From: JAAELZ01 sp965237485
GTDB lineage: Bacteria; Pseudomonadota; Gammaproteobacteria; Arenicellales; Poriferihabitantaceae
DNA: 64,000 nucleotides
Direction: 5' to 3'
NCBI GenBank assembly: GCA_965237485.1
Contig: CBDEFQ010000010.1
Location: 1 to 64,000, forward strand
Part shown: one piece after another, positions 63,039 through 64,000 of the stretch
Layout: each line of letters begins with the position of its first letter
Position numbering within the stretch: the stretch's first letter is position 1
Made by a program: the position numbers and the translations under genes
The notes under the pieces: model-generated
Told to the model about the DNA's origin: nothing
Seen by the model: the letters and a program-made list of their open reading frames with translations, nothing else
Database searches by the model: none

Positions 63039-63368
63039 ACCAAGCTTTTAGCCGAAAGAATTTTGTGATTTACTACTAAAGGTTTCAAATCAACCACTTA
63101 CATTTGGTCATTTTGCCTGTGGGTAACTTTGTGGATAACTTTATCCGTGCTCGAGTGCTGAAATAAGTCATCAATCAATATTTTTCGTCGATTAACTATA
63201 ATTCATAGTTTTCCCTTTTATAATCAGCATGTTAACCGGGCACAACAGAACGAACCTTAATGCTTTTGCGGCAAATTAATTTGTCAAGGCCTTTTATTAA
63301 TTTTGTTGATACCTTTTTATGATGGAATAATTTGGTTTAGAAAAAGACCTAAACAATCGAATTTTAAA
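63039..63368. other. intergenic region between doeA remnant and RDD gene
   Basis: 330 bp, AT-rich, no gene seen. It contains one perfect DnaA-box-like nonamer (complement of TTATCCACA, 63130-63138), not clustered with others, and presumably the promoter of the RDD gene. Confidence 0.5.
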
Positions 63369-63836
63369 ATGCAAAAGAAAGAACAACTTACATCACAATC
63401 TCCAGACTATACTGTGAGTTTATTTCGCAGGATAGGGGCAATATTTTATGACACAATTTTGATTGCCTCGGTTATTTTTATTGTTGCCCAATGGACCTTG
63501 GTAATCAGCGATGAAGCAAAGCAGCATGTGCTATTCCAAATTGCCATGCTAACTAATATTTTTGGCGTGGCGTTTTTATATCTTGGCTGGTTTTGGATTC
63601 ACGGCGGGCAAACTGTGGGGATGAAAGCTTGGAGAATTACACTGGTTTCTGAGGACAAATTTTCAGCCGATATGGACAAGCCATTTATAAGTTGGCGTCA
63701 AGCGTTTATCCGTTATATTGCCTCACTGGTTTCTTGGGCAGTTCTAGGGCTAGGTTTTTTGTCTTCATTAATCAATTCACAAAAGTTAACTTGGCACGAT
63801 CGATGGTCCTCAAGCATGTTGGTTAGAACACGCTAA
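63369..63836 (+). CDS. RDD-family membrane protein
   Basis: 155 residues from ATG 63369 (MQKKEQLTSQ); an in-frame TTG at 63303 would add 22 residues that fit the family poorly. RDD signature residues in SLFRRIGAIFYDTILIASVI (Arg, Asp) and LTWHDRWSSSMLV (Asp). Three to four membrane segments (~24-46, ~60-80, ~122-145). IHGGQTVGMKAWRI is family-typical. Function unsettled; some members are ion transporters. No strong ribosome binding site. Confidence 0.85.
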   Translation: MQKKEQLTSQSPDYTVSLFRRIGAIFYDTILIASVIFIVAQWTLVISDEAKQHVLFQIAMLTNIFGVAFLYLGWFWIHGGQTVGMKAWRITLVSEDKFSADMDKPFISWRQAFIRYIASLVSWAVLGLGFLSSLINSQKLTWHDRWSSSMLVRTR

Positions 63837-63861
63837 ACTAAGGTATTGTCTAAGAAACATC

Positions 63862-64000
63862 TTATGCAGGCACTGCGGTTCTCCTTCTTGTACCCAGCCA
63901 CAATATTAATAAGCCAATGATCAACAAGAAAGGTAGCACCAACAGATTTAATCCACGCCGGCCAAGTTCAGAATATAATAAACCTGCACCGAATGCAGAC
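63862..64000 (-). CDS. membrane protein, partial (C-terminus)
   Basis: Minus-strand frame from the window edge: SAFGAGLLYSELGRRGLN then LLVLPFLLIIGLLILWLGTR and RRTAVPA, stop at 63864-63862. One hydrophobic helix and an Arg-rich tail. Family not recognised. Converges on the RDD gene with 25 bp between stops. Confidence 0.5.
   Translation of the reverse strand, partial: SAFGAGLLYSELGRRGLNLLVLPFLLIIGLLILWLGTRRRTAVPA

Noticed and set aside
63130..63138. Perfect DnaA box (complement of TTATCCACA)
   Set aside because: Single box with no cluster, no AT-rich unwinding element and no dnaA, gidA or parAB neighbours.
1..64000. CRISPR arrays, rRNA or tRNA genes, prophage modules, toxin-antitoxin or defence islands
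   Set aside because: Searched by eye on both strands. All regular repeats trace to IS ends, MITEs or terminators, and no such genes were recognised.

Overview
The window reads as a piece of a gammaproteobacterial chromosome, probably from a marine or salt-adapted bacterium. The basis is gene content: aapJQMP, scpAB-rluB-trpS, rpsF-rpsR-rplI, fdhD, a YgiQ radical-SAM protein, and remnants of ectoine hydrolase and allantoicase genes. I cannot name the genus. The unusual feature is the insertion-sequence load. About 30 kb of the 64 kb is mobile DNA from ten element types, given working names here: ISa (IS3 family, 6 copies), ISb (IS256 family, 4), ISc (IS5 family, 3), ISd (IS5-like, 1), ISe (IS4 family, 2), ISf (IS1202/ISNCY type, 1), ISg (rve-core transposase, 2), ISh (second IS256 type, 2), ISi (second IS4 type, 1) and ISj (IS4-superfamily-like, 1). 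There is also an IS110 fragment and a 163-bp MITE in three copies. Many elements sit inside one another. Target-site duplications (TSDs) let most insertions be unpicked to the base.

Layout. 1-2978: one ISa copy inserted into another ISa copy, which also carries ISb and a MITE. 2979-9289: small host genes (membrane protein, HTH protein, fdhD, DUF1456, GFA, cupin, uracil-DNA-glycosylase-like) and a DUF1304 gene split by ISb. 9290-11434: ygiQ. 11919-16735: a sulfotransferase gene split by a MITE (carrying ISc, carrying ISb) and by ISd. 16748-17709: a decayed secreted glycine-rich protein gene. 18082-20068: ISc plus a broken ISe carrying a MITE, ending in a truncated Nudix gene. 20842-37385: a clean, IS-free housekeeping block: rluB, scpB, scpA, trpS, yciO-type, pcnB, a wecA-like gene, rplI, rpsR, rpsF, aapJQMP, a two-component system and metZ. 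37403-37544: a complete metZ control region. 37550-44384: ISg (carrying ISf and ISe) and metR split by ISa. 44426-49201: ISc, ISh and small accessory genes, several of them broken, with allantoicase. 49363-63038: an HD-domain gene split by ISa, then ectoine hydrolase (doeA) cut by four insertion clusters. 63369-64000: an RDD protein and the edge of another membrane gene.

The best non-IS signal is upstream of metZ on the minus strand. It has a consensus promoter, then an RNA matching the SAM-II riboswitch pattern, then an intrinsic terminator with a competing antiterminator pairing, then the gene. The methionine regulator metR, once its neighbour, is split by ISa, so riboswitch control may now be the main remaining input. 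ISg inserted directly next to the metZ -35 box without damaging it.

Other signals worth following: a MITE with IS1380-like ends and 5-bp TSDs; doeA, reconstructable to 393 codons; ISa copies that differ in the length of the A-run controlling frameshifting; a 17-bp TSD for ISf; and an attC-like palindrome beside cassette-like genes. I saw no rRNA, tRNA or CRISPR array.
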